Assembly: GCF_001306135.1 (NCBI RefSeq)
Contig: NZ_LGKP01000037.1
Coordinates: forward strand, 1 to 54,008
Source: Herpetosiphon geysericola
GTDB lineage: Bacteria; Chloroflexota; Chloroflexia; Chloroflexales; Herpetosiphonaceae
Length of the DNA: 54,008 nt
Reading direction: 5' to 3'
The notes under the pieces are model-generated. The model had not been told where the DNA came from. It ran no database searches and saw nothing but the letters and a program-made list of their open reading frames with translations. Each line of letters begins with the position of its first letter. Positions within the stretch are counted from its first letter, which is position 1. A program made the position numbers and the translations under genes. Positions 44,405-53,354 of the stretch are shown here, one piece after another.

Positions 44405-45267
44405 GGGACGGATGACCATTGCGGAAAACATGCCACATGTACTGTGGTGTGCGGCGACCTCCTCGTCCAACGCCCCGTGGTGCTTCCACGCGTGTAATCG
44501 GATGGATTAATTCCACCGTCGAGGGGCATCAGATGTTGCCGCAGTATAGATAGCATAGCATCCTCCGTTCATCACTCGTTGGCTCCGTCACAATGTGGTC
44601 AATTGATGACGATCAGCATGTGGTGTGCGCCCTTCATAGGGTGCGAGGGATCATCCTCACCTATAGGGGTGATTTTTTTCAATCTATGCAAGAAATAACC
44701 ATCCAGTGTATCTATATAGTAGTATCACAGCTATTACAAGCCGAATGCGTCGTTCTCAGGTTGATCTCAACCATGAGGTGCTTCCCTATCGCGAGGCGAA
44801 AAGTACCCATTGTTTATGCTACAAGCGCTCATGCATCTATGAGAAACTATACACCGAACTAGGTATACCAGCCTCGTCCATCGCTCTATAGCGACCAACG
44901 CATCAACGTGTACTTACGCATTTGTCCATACACAGATACCCTCGCTGCAAGCAATCCCTGTCCTACTGACCGTCTTGCAGCCTACACAGCACTTGACCAA
45001 GGATGGATTATCACGCACCAGCGCTGGTCATCACGCGATGCAGATGCGACGTTCTTGGCGCACCAATAATAGGTTTTGGCGTATCCATGGAGCGATGGTT
45101 GACCATTAATGGGTTCTTTCTGTCCCTATTGATGACGATGTCACCGAGGACGGGGAGTTGCGGTCGCAGATATCCTCTATCGGAATGGTGGATCGGTCAA
45201 TGGAGCAATCGAGGCACGAGGAGATCGCTTAGATTATTCTTTCATTGATTGTGGAAGGATGGCTTCT
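44405..45267. other. Gene-poor region with broken frames
   Basis: A frame without a start codon at about 44863-45069 (INVYLRICPYTDTLAASN..., DRLAAYTALDQGWIITHQRW) has the cadence of a serine-recombinase N-terminus. It follows in frame after a stop at 44860-44862. A second open stretch at about 45140-45258 (VAVADILYRNGGSVNG) leads in frame into the next gene but has no start codon. Both look like decayed coding sequence. Confidence 0.3.
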
Positions 45268-46746
45268 ATGGATACATCAGATAAGGAACGGCAATCGCTG
45301 CTACGCCAATTAGCCATGTATCAACAGAATCTGAATACGTTAAATGAGCAAGCCGCTCAATTTGGCCGCATTCATGAGCCCGTTTCATTAACCAATCAGA
45401 TTGATGAGACGCGCACGCGTATTGATGAGATTAAAACAACGCTCGCCTCGCTGGGAGAACCCGATCGGCTTGTATCGGCCAACGTCCTGCGGAAGGAAAA
45501 GGGTATGCCCATGAAACGAACATCCTCGCCATGGTTCTGGTTTGGTGGTTTGATCATGCTGGTGGTCGTCGTAGGGGGTACGTTCTGGATATGGAATAGG
45601 TCACAGGCTTCCTTTTTGGAATATAGTGGCATCGTGCGTGATGCGCAAACCAATCAGCCATTGGCGCATGCAAAAGTAACACTTGAACTGCCGACGACAA
45701 CGCATGTGTTGTATACCGATTCCGAAGGATTCTATCGGTTCAAAATTGGAGATACCGATCTCCCAATCCAAGGGATAACCAATGTTGAACTTGCCATCTA
45801 TGAGCCTTATCGGCGCAATACACTCCTTGTCGAAACTCAATTACAGCTTGACGATATTCGACTAAAAAAGCCTCCAATCGATCCTGTGAGCAGTATTCCG
45901 ACTCCATCCATTCCTCCAGCGGTTAGTCCAACACCCGAATCCGAACCAGCATCCGATGGGCAGGGCAGTGATGCCCTTGCGATCAGTAGTCGAATCCAGT
46001 GTAATTTTGCAACCAAGTGCTATCAATTGAAACCAGATCAATGGGAACCGCTCTTACCCGCATCCGCACGTGGTTCAGCCGCCAATCCCAAGGATGTTGC
46101 TTCGCTTATGAGCCAATATGGCGCCGATACGTTTGTCTTTTTTCCATGGGGAACACCCATTCCTTCTGAGGTTGCGCCCGCACCCAATGAATCCCCAACC
46201 TACTATGCCTGTATTCCTGGTTCATCTGTGTATATCGAGGTATCAGTGCATAATACCGGAACGCGTCAGATGATTATTGAGCGTGATCCGGTGCTCAAAC
46301 TCATCGGCTATGAGTCATTTTCGGGTCCCGTCCATGCGTTTCTCTATAAGCCGGAAGGCGGCGTCTTAATACGAACCTATGCCGCACTGATTCAGCCGGT
46401 TCCCATTGGCGAACAGGTGGGCGTGACTGCTGTTGATGAAGCTGCCACCTTTGGCGCTTACACGTTGCAACCGGATGAGATCGAAATCTTTCACGTCTAT
46501 CTTGATTGTGCTGCTCCAGGCAAATATCTGGTGCAGGTTGGGATTAAAGTACAAAATGCGCAAAATATCGTATGGGATTTTGATGGGATCAATATCAGTA
46601 GTCCAGCAGCATACTACGATTGGGTCTATGGGATTGAATCGAATGGCTATAGCGGCGTTTTGGATGGGTTGAAACAGTACAATCCACAATCAGGCGCTTG
46701 GGATCTGATAGAGAAAAAGACGGTTGATCAATGGGTGTCTGAGTGA
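45268..46746 (+). CDS. Membrane protein with helical hairpin and carboxypeptidase-regulatory-like domain, 492 aa
   Basis: Residues 1-60 are a helical hairpin (RQLAMYQQNLNTLNEQAAQFG, LTNQIDETRTRIDEIKTTL). A transmembrane helix (about 85-108, FGGLIMLVVVVGGTFWIW) follows. Outside lie a CarboxypepD_reg-like Ig fold (YSGIVRDAQTNQPLAHAKVTL, TDSEGFYRFKI), a Pro-rich linker, and a C-terminal beta domain of about 230 residues. The hairpin would face the cytoplasm, a possible docking module connecting inside to outside. GGAAGG before the ATG at 45268 decides the start over 45259. It starts a series of three genes with the same extracellular domain. Confidence 0.7.
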   Translation: MDTSDKERQSLLRQLAMYQQNLNTLNEQAAQFGRIHEPVSLTNQIDETRTRIDEIKTTLASLGEPDRLVSANVLRKEKGMPMKRTSSPWFWFGGLIMLVVVVGGTFWIWNRSQASFLEYSGIVRDAQTNQPLAHAKVTLELPTTTHVLYTDSEGFYRFKIGDTDLPIQGITNVELAIYEPYRRNTLLVETQLQLDDIRLKKPPIDPVSSIPTPSIPPAVSPTPESEPASDGQGSDALAISSRIQCNFATKCYQLKPDQWEPLLPASARGSAANPKDVASLMSQYGADTFVFFPWGTPIPSEVAPAPNESPTYYACIPGSSVYIEVSVHNTGTRQMIIERDPVLKLIGYESFSGPVHAFLYKPEGGVLIRTYAALIQPVPIGEQVGVTAVDEAATFGAYTLQPDEIEIFHVYLDCAAPGKYLVQVGIKVQNAQNIVWDFDGINISSPAAYYDWVYGIESNGYSGVLDGLKQYNPQSGAWDLIEKKTVDQWVSE

Positions 46747-46792
46747 TCTGGCCTTATTCAGAATTCTTGACTAGTAGAAGGAGGATGTATCT

Positions 46793-48139
46793 ATGAATCA
46801 GCAGAACGAAATCCGTATTGATAGCGTTATGAGCCGCCTCTGGCAGACGATATTGATGGTATGGATAGGGAGTATGATGCTCGTCTTGGTAGCATGTGGC
46901 CAACCAGCGGCAGAGAAATTTATTTATACAGGGATGATTTATGACCAAGAAAACAAACCTATCCTCGATGCAGATGTTTCCATATCTATTAATGAAACCG
47001 ATCATAAGGCACGAACTGATTCCGAAGGGAGATATATCTTTGTTATTCCCAGTAACCATCAGATTAAGGCACTGAATGCTACGGCACGTGGCTATACTAC
47101 ATATTATAGTGATACAATAACGGCTGAGCAGAATGGTATTGAGTCACACATTCCATTAATTGTGTTAGCACCATTAACTGATACAATCCAGATTGGACAA
47201 ACCAGTATTCCCGTAGTGTCTTCATCAATCACTCCTTCGGCCTCGATACCACCAACGCTTGGACCAACCAGGCAACCGCAAGGACGAATTGCGTTTGCTG
47301 CGATGCGTGAATTGGAAATGGGCTCCAACATTTATGTTATAAACGCCGATGGAACCGACGAACGCCGCCTGACAAACGCAGAAGGTCAAGCAGCCTTCTT
47401 TCTTTCGCCACGGTGGTCTCCTAATGGACGTTTTATTGCTGCGACAGGTCCAGGAGCAGAGGAGTATGATATTTATCTCTTAAACCCAGATGGATCGGGC
47501 GGTACGAACTTAACGAATAGCCGTGATCTCTCTGAAGAAGCACCTGCATGGTCGCCTGATGGTCAGAAGATTGTATACATTGGATCGCAAGCGCATCGAG
47601 GTGGACCTACCGATATCTATGTCATAAATAGTGATGGATCTGGTCGTACCGCGGTAGCATCAGGTCTTGAGTCTCCACGCCAACCAGAGTGGTCGCCTGA
47701 TGGTAAGTTTATAGCATTTTCTGCCTATGATGGAAATGATTTAACCATTTTTATCATGAATGCTGATGGTACAAATATAAAACGGCTCATACCAAAAGAT
47801 AGTGTCGTCTCAGCGAATCATCCACGTTGGTCACCGAATGGTCTATCGATTCTCTTTAATGATATTAATGTTAATTATAGTATTGCTCCTGATGGAACGA
47901 ACTTAAAACGATTAACCGATGAAGCTGTCAATGCGACTCATCCAATTTGGTCTTCTGATGGGGAACAAATTGCTTATAGTACCGATACTATAAAAGATGT
48001 GTCAGTAAGTATTGAAGAGTCCATAAGCATTATCGAACTAACCGTAATTGATACCAACGGCTCAATACCGAGAGTCATCCATCGTGAGGAAATGTTAAGT
48101 GCCTATGCATCATTTTTTGAACCAGATTGGCATAAATAG
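46793..48139 (+). CDS. Propeller lipoprotein with carboxypeptidase-regulatory-like domain, 448 aa
   Basis: An N-terminal hydrophobic segment ends in LVLVACG, a lipobox with Cys near residue 36. A CarboxypepD_reg-like domain (YTGMIYDQENKPILDADVSI, TDSEGRYIFVIP) covers about 43-125. It is followed by a TolB-like propeller with several PD40 blades: WSPNGRFIAA, WSPDGQKIVY, WSPDGKFIAF, WSPNGLSILF and WSSDGEQIAY. GGAGG precedes the ATG. It lies 46 nt after the previous gene, probably the same operon. Anchored on the outer side of the membrane; ligand unknown. Confidence 0.8.
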   Translation: MNQQNEIRIDSVMSRLWQTILMVWIGSMMLVLVACGQPAAEKFIYTGMIYDQENKPILDADVSISINETDHKARTDSEGRYIFVIPSNHQIKALNATARGYTTYYSDTITAEQNGIESHIPLIVLAPLTDTIQIGQTSIPVVSSSITPSASIPPTLGPTRQPQGRIAFAAMRELEMGSNIYVINADGTDERRLTNAEGQAAFFLSPRWSPNGRFIAATGPGAEEYDIYLLNPDGSGGTNLTNSRDLSEEAPAWSPDGQKIVYIGSQAHRGGPTDIYVINSDGSGRTAVASGLESPRQPEWSPDGKFIAFSAYDGNDLTIFIMNADGTNIKRLIPKDSVVSANHPRWSPNGLSILFNDINVNYSIAPDGTNLKRLTDEAVNATHPIWSSDGEQIAYSTDTIKDVSVSIEESISIIELTVIDTNGSIPRVIHREEMLSAYASFFEPDWHK

Positions 48140-48332
48140 GAATCAAAAAACTGAATACCTCCCTATCCAAAATAAACCCAACGTTTATATAGCCAAGAGC
48201 AAATTAAGGCTTTTAGCCTATTTTGATAGGTTAATTCCGCGCTACATCCATGATTATTAGATATGTAACCGATTCTTTATATTTAATCTGCCGCATGTCG
48301 CACAAATATTGACACTGGTGGCGAATTCATGG

Positions 48333-49410
48333 TTACGCCAAAGAAATCCCGACCCTAAGCGACTGAAGCGCAGAGACGCGCGTCAATCCGATGGGAACTC
48401 CAGCCCACCATGCACTGATACGGATCAGGTTGAGTGCGACCGCTGTCACGATTTGTTGGAATGCAACCCGTGCAAGTCCTCGATAGCGCGCATGTTGAAG
48501 GTAACTCCGGCGTATGCCCTGCGCCATGGTACTTTCAATACCAGCCCGATGGGCATAGAGCGCCTTAAACGTTGGACTCGCTTGACGGTCTCTCGCCGCT
48601 TGCATCACCAGATAGAGCGGTTGGCTTCGCAGTTTCAGATGATGTGGGGCTGTGATCGCCTTGGTACACTGAGTCCGACTTGGAGAGTGACGGCAGACCG
48701 CAACTGGAAAGCGGATATCGATACAGTCGATCCCGCCGATATCGTGTTTTTGATGCCATTGTGTGCTCTGGATGCCCTGGGGACATGTCGCCGTTTTGGT
48801 TTCCCAATCAAGCTGGAAGGCGGTATGGTCATAGCCTGTCTGTTGCCGTGCCTGCCAACTCGGATCAGCCGCGACCGGGCCATAGAGGTCAATCCCATAC
48901 TGCTGCTGGCTGTGCAGTAAGAGCGTTGTATCCGTATACCCTGCATCAACAAAATGGATGGATGGAAGTACCTGCTTCTCCGCTAAAGCGGCATGAATGG
49001 TTGGCACAATTTGGTCATCAGGGGTCGTGGCAACCAACGGTCGTTGCCACATGGGTGATGAGGCGTGGTTGCTGGTCATCGCATGTTTCCGTGATATGGA
49101 CTGTATACCCAATCCATGTTTTATCACGCTTCATACTTCATCGCCCATCAGGGTCATACGGCGAAACGATCTGGTCCGCAGCGGATGGCATCTCGGCAAT
49201 GGTTTGCCAGCCTATGGGTTCAGGGATAGTGGTATAGTGATCCGCCCAAACAGCACGTAGTGTTTTGACCGCAGGAATCTCGGCGAGCCATGGCTCGGCA
49301 GCGGTATCGATCTGTGCAAGCAACAGCGCCCCATCCGTGCCAATTTGGTTGGCCATGGCCGTCCGGGTCGATTCAGCTTTCTGAGTGATCTTTCTATTGC
49401 CATCATGATA
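48333..49410 (-). pseudogene. Decayed IS1182-family transposase
   Basis: The C-terminal part reads as a typical IS1182 transposase (HFVDAGYTDTTLLLHSQQQ, YGIDLYGPV, HRAGIESTMAQGIRR, TAVALNLIRI). Upstream a frameshift near 49021-49045 is needed to continue into IGYTVHITETCDDQQPRLIT, and a TGA at 49138-49140 separates this from AADQIVSPYDPDGR. The N-terminal domain is missing, cut close to the start of the next gene. No clear terminal inverted repeats are visible. It is inactive. Confidence 0.8.
48333..49410. mobile_element. Remnant of an IS1182-family insertion sequence
   Basis: The remnant lies between two members of a related lipoprotein family (46793 and 49423). The left boundary is probably near 48310 and the right boundary near 49410, but the ends have eroded and no target duplication is recognisable. 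Confidence 0.6.
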
Positions 49411-49422
49411 AGGAGCCATGCT

Positions 49423-50880
49423 ATGCATACATCCCGAGTAGGATTAAGCCGTGCTATTCATCTCTGGTGTCTCCTTTGTCTCCTTTTGCTCTTGGGAAAC
49501 TGTGGAAAGTCAAGTTCGACGTCTATTTATAAAGGAACAGTCTATAGTCGCGATACCCATATCCCCATCGTTGGTGCTAACGTGGAATTACATGTAGCGG
49601 GAATGCGCTATTCGTCAGTCACAGATTCGGATGGTACTTATATATTTATCCTTCCCTCACTGGAACACACAGGAGTCATAAGTATTACATCTAATGGATT
49701 CACTGCTTATTATAGTCCTACTGCAAAAATCAATACTGACGACTCAGCGCAAATTCTTTTGCAGCAAGCTATTGATTATTCGCAGACGATCTCCAATACC
49801 GTTGTATCGATGAATACGGTAGTTTCAAAGACCACTGAGTTAAAGGCACACTTATTAAGTGAAGCAAGGTTTGACTATAACACTATTGGTATAATTGAGG
49901 AAAGCGCTGATAAGACAACGATACCAAATAATGAGCTTGCATTCATGGCGTATCAAGAATGGAAACAGAATTTTATTTTCATCATTAATACAAAGGGTGA
50001 ATTACTACATACAATTGACTATCTTAATATTGATTATTTAAATGATGTCTATTATAATAATAGCTATTTATATTTTCGTTGTGCTATTAATAAATCATGT
50101 ATTTTTGATACAGAGCGTAAGTTGTTAATTGAAGAGATAGTTTTCGATTTGAATATACAGAAAACCTATCCTATTTTTATATTATCACCTTCAAAAGAGA
50201 AAATACTATTTGAAAATCTAACACAGACAAATGGATTTGAGGTTTCTATTGTTGATATTAAAAAAAATAGCGTCATATCAATCGATAATCTCAATATACC
50301 CTCAAATTTATCATGGTCACCCAATGGCCAAAAAATCATGTTTATTAAGGATCATAGTTTAGAACCATATAAGATTGATCCAATAACTGGCCTTGAAATG
50401 GGATTGGAAGGATATGATAGATCCATCATCGTGATAAATATGAGTGATATTGGTACAGGTCTTGATCTTCCTGCGAATGCCGATGATAATAATACGCTAT
50501 TACGACCATTTCGAATAAATCCACAGTATATTAATGTTGTATCTGCAACATGGGGGAGTGATAATGAAACGATCATCTTTAATGCGAGTGATGCTAATGA
50601 TTCATCCCAGCGATTAAGAATCTACACATTTCATCCCACAACCGGAACGAAAATGATTGATATCGATGTTGGAGAAGATGAAGAGTTATTCTGTCCTAGT
50701 TATTCGCCAGATATGCAGCATATCGCGTTTATTAAACGAAAAACTTTGTATAACAAAAATACGGGAAATTCCTATATCCTTACCATCTCTATTCTCGAAT
50801 CCAGAAATACGCAACCCGTCGATATTTATAGCTATACCTCTGAGCAGAGTCAACTGTCATGCGTCGCTTGGAAAAATTAA
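49423..50880 (+). CDS. AT-rich propeller-type lipoprotein, 485 aa
   Basis: The signal ends in LLLLLGNCG with the lipobox Cys near residue 27. A CarboxypepD_reg-like domain (YKGTVYSRDTHIPIVGANVEL, TDSDGTYIFILP) is followed by a long, divergent propeller (LSWSPNGQKIMFIKD, SPDMQHIAFIK). AAGGAG at 49410-49415 decides the ATG at 49423. It is the third member of the family with the genes at 45268 and 46793, separated from them by the IS remnant. Its central portion is much more AT-rich and Asn/Ile-rich than its relatives, suggesting recent acquisition or relaxed selection. Confidence 0.7.
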   Translation: MHTSRVGLSRAIHLWCLLCLLLLLGNCGKSSSTSIYKGTVYSRDTHIPIVGANVELHVAGMRYSSVTDSDGTYIFILPSLEHTGVISITSNGFTAYYSPTAKINTDDSAQILLQQAIDYSQTISNTVVSMNTVVSKTTELKAHLLSEARFDYNTIGIIEESADKTTIPNNELAFMAYQEWKQNFIFIINTKGELLHTIDYLNIDYLNDVYYNNSYLYFRCAINKSCIFDTERKLLIEEIVFDLNIQKTYPIFILSPSKEKILFENLTQTNGFEVSIVDIKKNSVISIDNLNIPSNLSWSPNGQKIMFIKDHSLEPYKIDPITGLEMGLEGYDRSIIVINMSDIGTGLDLPANADDNNTLLRPFRINPQYINVVSATWGSDNETIIFNASDANDSSQRLRIYTFHPTTGTKMIDIDVGEDEELFCPSYSPDMQHIAFIKRKTLYNKNTGNSYILTISILESRNTQPVDIYSYTSEQSQLSCVAWKN

Positions 50881-51704
50881 TAGGGCAGAAGTTAACCATG
50901 GTAGCCTCTGCCCATTCCATGCTAAAAAAGCGACTACTACGGGATTTTGCCATGTCTACGGAGGCGACGGCGGAGAAGGTCTCAAATCATGGATATGCAT
51001 TAACGAAAACGTGAGTAGTTAACATACATCCTAACCGATGACCACGGTGCTGGATACCAGGAATTTTTCAGAGCATGCGATCGGATGGATGAATCCGCCG
51101 TTGACGGCCTACGAGGCTGCCGCAGTGCGCACAGCCTCCTGCACTTGGCTCCGTTGGCCCTTGTATCATCCGTGTCTTCATCCCTCCACTCTCCGCTTAG
51201 GGGCTTGACGATGCACCTATACTGGCACATAACCGTTTGTCCTCGTATCGTATTCCACGCACCACGACCCTCCTCCGCACCCTGTGCTTGGGATTGCTCG
51301 ACAGCCAGCCCATATGGGCATGGTCCGCCGTAGCCTCGGCATGCAGCAATCGTTGCCCGACGATGCGTCGACCATTGGCCGCGATGACACGCTGTGATGC
51401 ATCTTTGTGCTCCATAGCGTCTAGTGCAGTACCCCTGATCGCAGCGCACTAACACGCATTCCGATGGCATCATGGGGTAAGGCTGCTCTCATTCCTCGCG
51501 CATGCGGGGGCTGCCCATAGTTGCTCTATCAGCAACGCGGCATTCGTGGAAGCTACGAGATCGGGACATGCACATCCACGGCTGGTTACGCGATCGGCAT
51601 CGTCCATTGTTGGCCAAGGGGATTCACGGTTCTGGTTCGGGCACGCGCGGCGATGGCTCACGCACGTGCAGACGGCATGGTGTGGTTGTGGCATGGAGAT
51701 AGTT
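50881..51704. other. Long intergenic region, nothing convincing
   Basis: About 820 bp with overlapping open frames on both strands but no supported gene. A frame on the minus strand (51197-51415, with SQRVIAANGRRIVGQRLLHAEA) resembles coding sequence but lacks a start site I trust. Confidence 0.35.
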
Positions 51705-52736
51705 ATGGATCGGCAACAACGCGGGTGGTCAATCATGGGTCGACGCTGGAGTATTGTCAGCCTGCTGCTGGTCGTGGTTGCGGGATGTGGAGGTTTGCAC
51801 GCGACGCCTACCACGGTCCCGCTGGATACGGTCACGATGCAATTGAATTGGGTCAATGATTTTTCGTCGGCTGGGTTTTTCGCTGCCGAAAAAAATGGCC
51901 ATTTTGCGGATCAGCAGATCCAGGCCACGTTGCGCGAAGGGGGCTTTGATGCTAATGGGTATATTGATGGCACCGAGCGCGTTAGCAGTGGCGATGCTGA
52001 TTTTGGCGTGGCGAGTGCCGACCGTATTCTGCAAGCCCGGGCCGAGGGCAAGCCGGTGGTGGGCATCGCGGCACTGACCCAAAATAGTCCTCTAGCCGTG
52101 CTGTCGCTCCCGAACACCAATATTCGAACGCCGCAGGATTTGATTGGCAAACGGGTCCTGGTATCGGAAGGCGGAGCAACCCAGCTCTATACGGCCTTAT
52201 TAGCCTCCCAACAGATTGATCTCGCCCAAGCGCCCCCTATTGCGCGCACGGATGCAGGAATTGACCAGTTAATTGCGGGCGAAATTGATGCGCTGGTCGC
52301 CTGGAATGTCAATGAGGCGATTGCACTCAGCGAGCTGGGCTATCCGCCATCGATCATGCGCTTCAGCGATTATGGCATTAATAGCTATGAATTGGTGGTC
52401 ATCACCACCGAACAGATGGTGACCGAGAAACCAGAACTCGTATCGCGGTTCTTGAAAGCGATTATGCAGGGGTGGCAGGATGTGATTCGGACCCCATCGC
52501 AAGCCGTGGACTATGTAAAAGACTATGCGCCGACTGTCGATCGCCATGGACAAATGCAACGCTTAAGCGTCTTCATTGAGTTAGTCCAACCCGGATCGAC
52601 CCCGCTGGGGACGATGACGGCGGAGCGCTGGGCCTTTACCCAGCAGCTGTTACAAACCCAAGGCATCCTCAAAACACCGATCGACCTTGACCGTGCCTAT
52701 TCGACGCGCTTCCTTGATGGGCTGTCGGATCGCTAG
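51705..52736 (+). CDS. NMT1/THI5-like ABC substrate-binding lipoprotein, 343 aa
   Basis: Lipoprotein signal (IVSLLLVVVAGCGG) with the acylated Cys near residue 26, then a periplasmic-binding-protein type II fold. LNWVNDFSSAGFFAAEKNGHF is the NMT1/THI5/SsuA signature. GGDADFGV-like (SSGDADFGVASADRI) and DLIGKRVLVSEGG follow. These proteins bring pyrimidine precursors, sulfonates or similar small molecules to an ABC transporter. No permease or ATPase gene is adjacent. GGAGA lies 6 nt before the ATG at 51705; 51735 is an alternative start. Ligand unknown. Confidence 0.85.
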   Translation: MDRQQRGWSIMGRRWSIVSLLLVVVAGCGGLHATPTTVPLDTVTMQLNWVNDFSSAGFFAAEKNGHFADQQIQATLREGGFDANGYIDGTERVSSGDADFGVASADRILQARAEGKPVVGIAALTQNSPLAVLSLPNTNIRTPQDLIGKRVLVSEGGATQLYTALLASQQIDLAQAPPIARTDAGIDQLIAGEIDALVAWNVNEAIALSELGYPPSIMRFSDYGINSYELVVITTEQMVTEKPELVSRFLKAIMQGWQDVIRTPSQAVDYVKDYAPTVDRHGQMQRLSVFIELVQPGSTPLGTMTAERWAFTQQLLQTQGILKTPIDLDRAYSTRFLDGLSDR

Positions 52737-53354
52737 CCTGTTGCATGGGTGACTTCCTCTGCACACATGCTGCACGGCAAGAGCACCAACCATAGTCGTC
52801 GATAACGAGATGACGACGATCCACATGTGACACCGTTCCGCTGCCAGCGCATGTCGCTGATCGGAGGCCCGGAGCGCAATCGATACGGCGCAAGGGAACA
52901 AGCGGCCTAAAACCACAAACGGCTCGCATAATGGAGCCGCTTGTGGGAGAGAAGAGAGAGGAGAAGGTTTGACACCAGTATATCATAAAAGCATCCATGG
53001 TGATCATCGCTAGCACGGATCGATGAACGACCTTGATTTTGTGATGTTAAGGATGTATCCATCGGTGCAGGCCTGTCGTGCCTCCAATCAGGCATCTGCT
53101 CGGGTCTTAGCAAACGTGGGGATGCACGCTGAGGGACGGGTGTAGGAAGATCGGGTGACGGATGCTGGTGAACGGGATGATTGGCATCCTAGCGAGGCTC
53201 TGACGAGGGTGTCGGCTTCCACAGTGACGCTCGCGTGCCGCCAATGCCGCATTTTTCCTGATTGATGGCGGCTTGACCGACTGGGACAAGCGGCGGCTGA
53301 TTAGCGCTGGGGGCAGCGAATCGTGTATAGTGTGTGTTTTGCAGGAGGCAACCA
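52737..53354. other. Intergenic region
   Basis: About 620 bp without a gene, with a hairpin at 52913-52946. The composition shifts to higher GC towards the right. Confidence 0.4.
52913..52946. terminator. Hairpin, possible terminator
   Basis: CCACAAACGGCTC (52913-52925) pairs with GAGCCGCTTGTGG (52934-52946) with one G-T-type mismatch and an 8-base loop. On the minus strand it is followed by TTTTAGG, so it may terminate leftward transcription. Confidence 0.4.
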
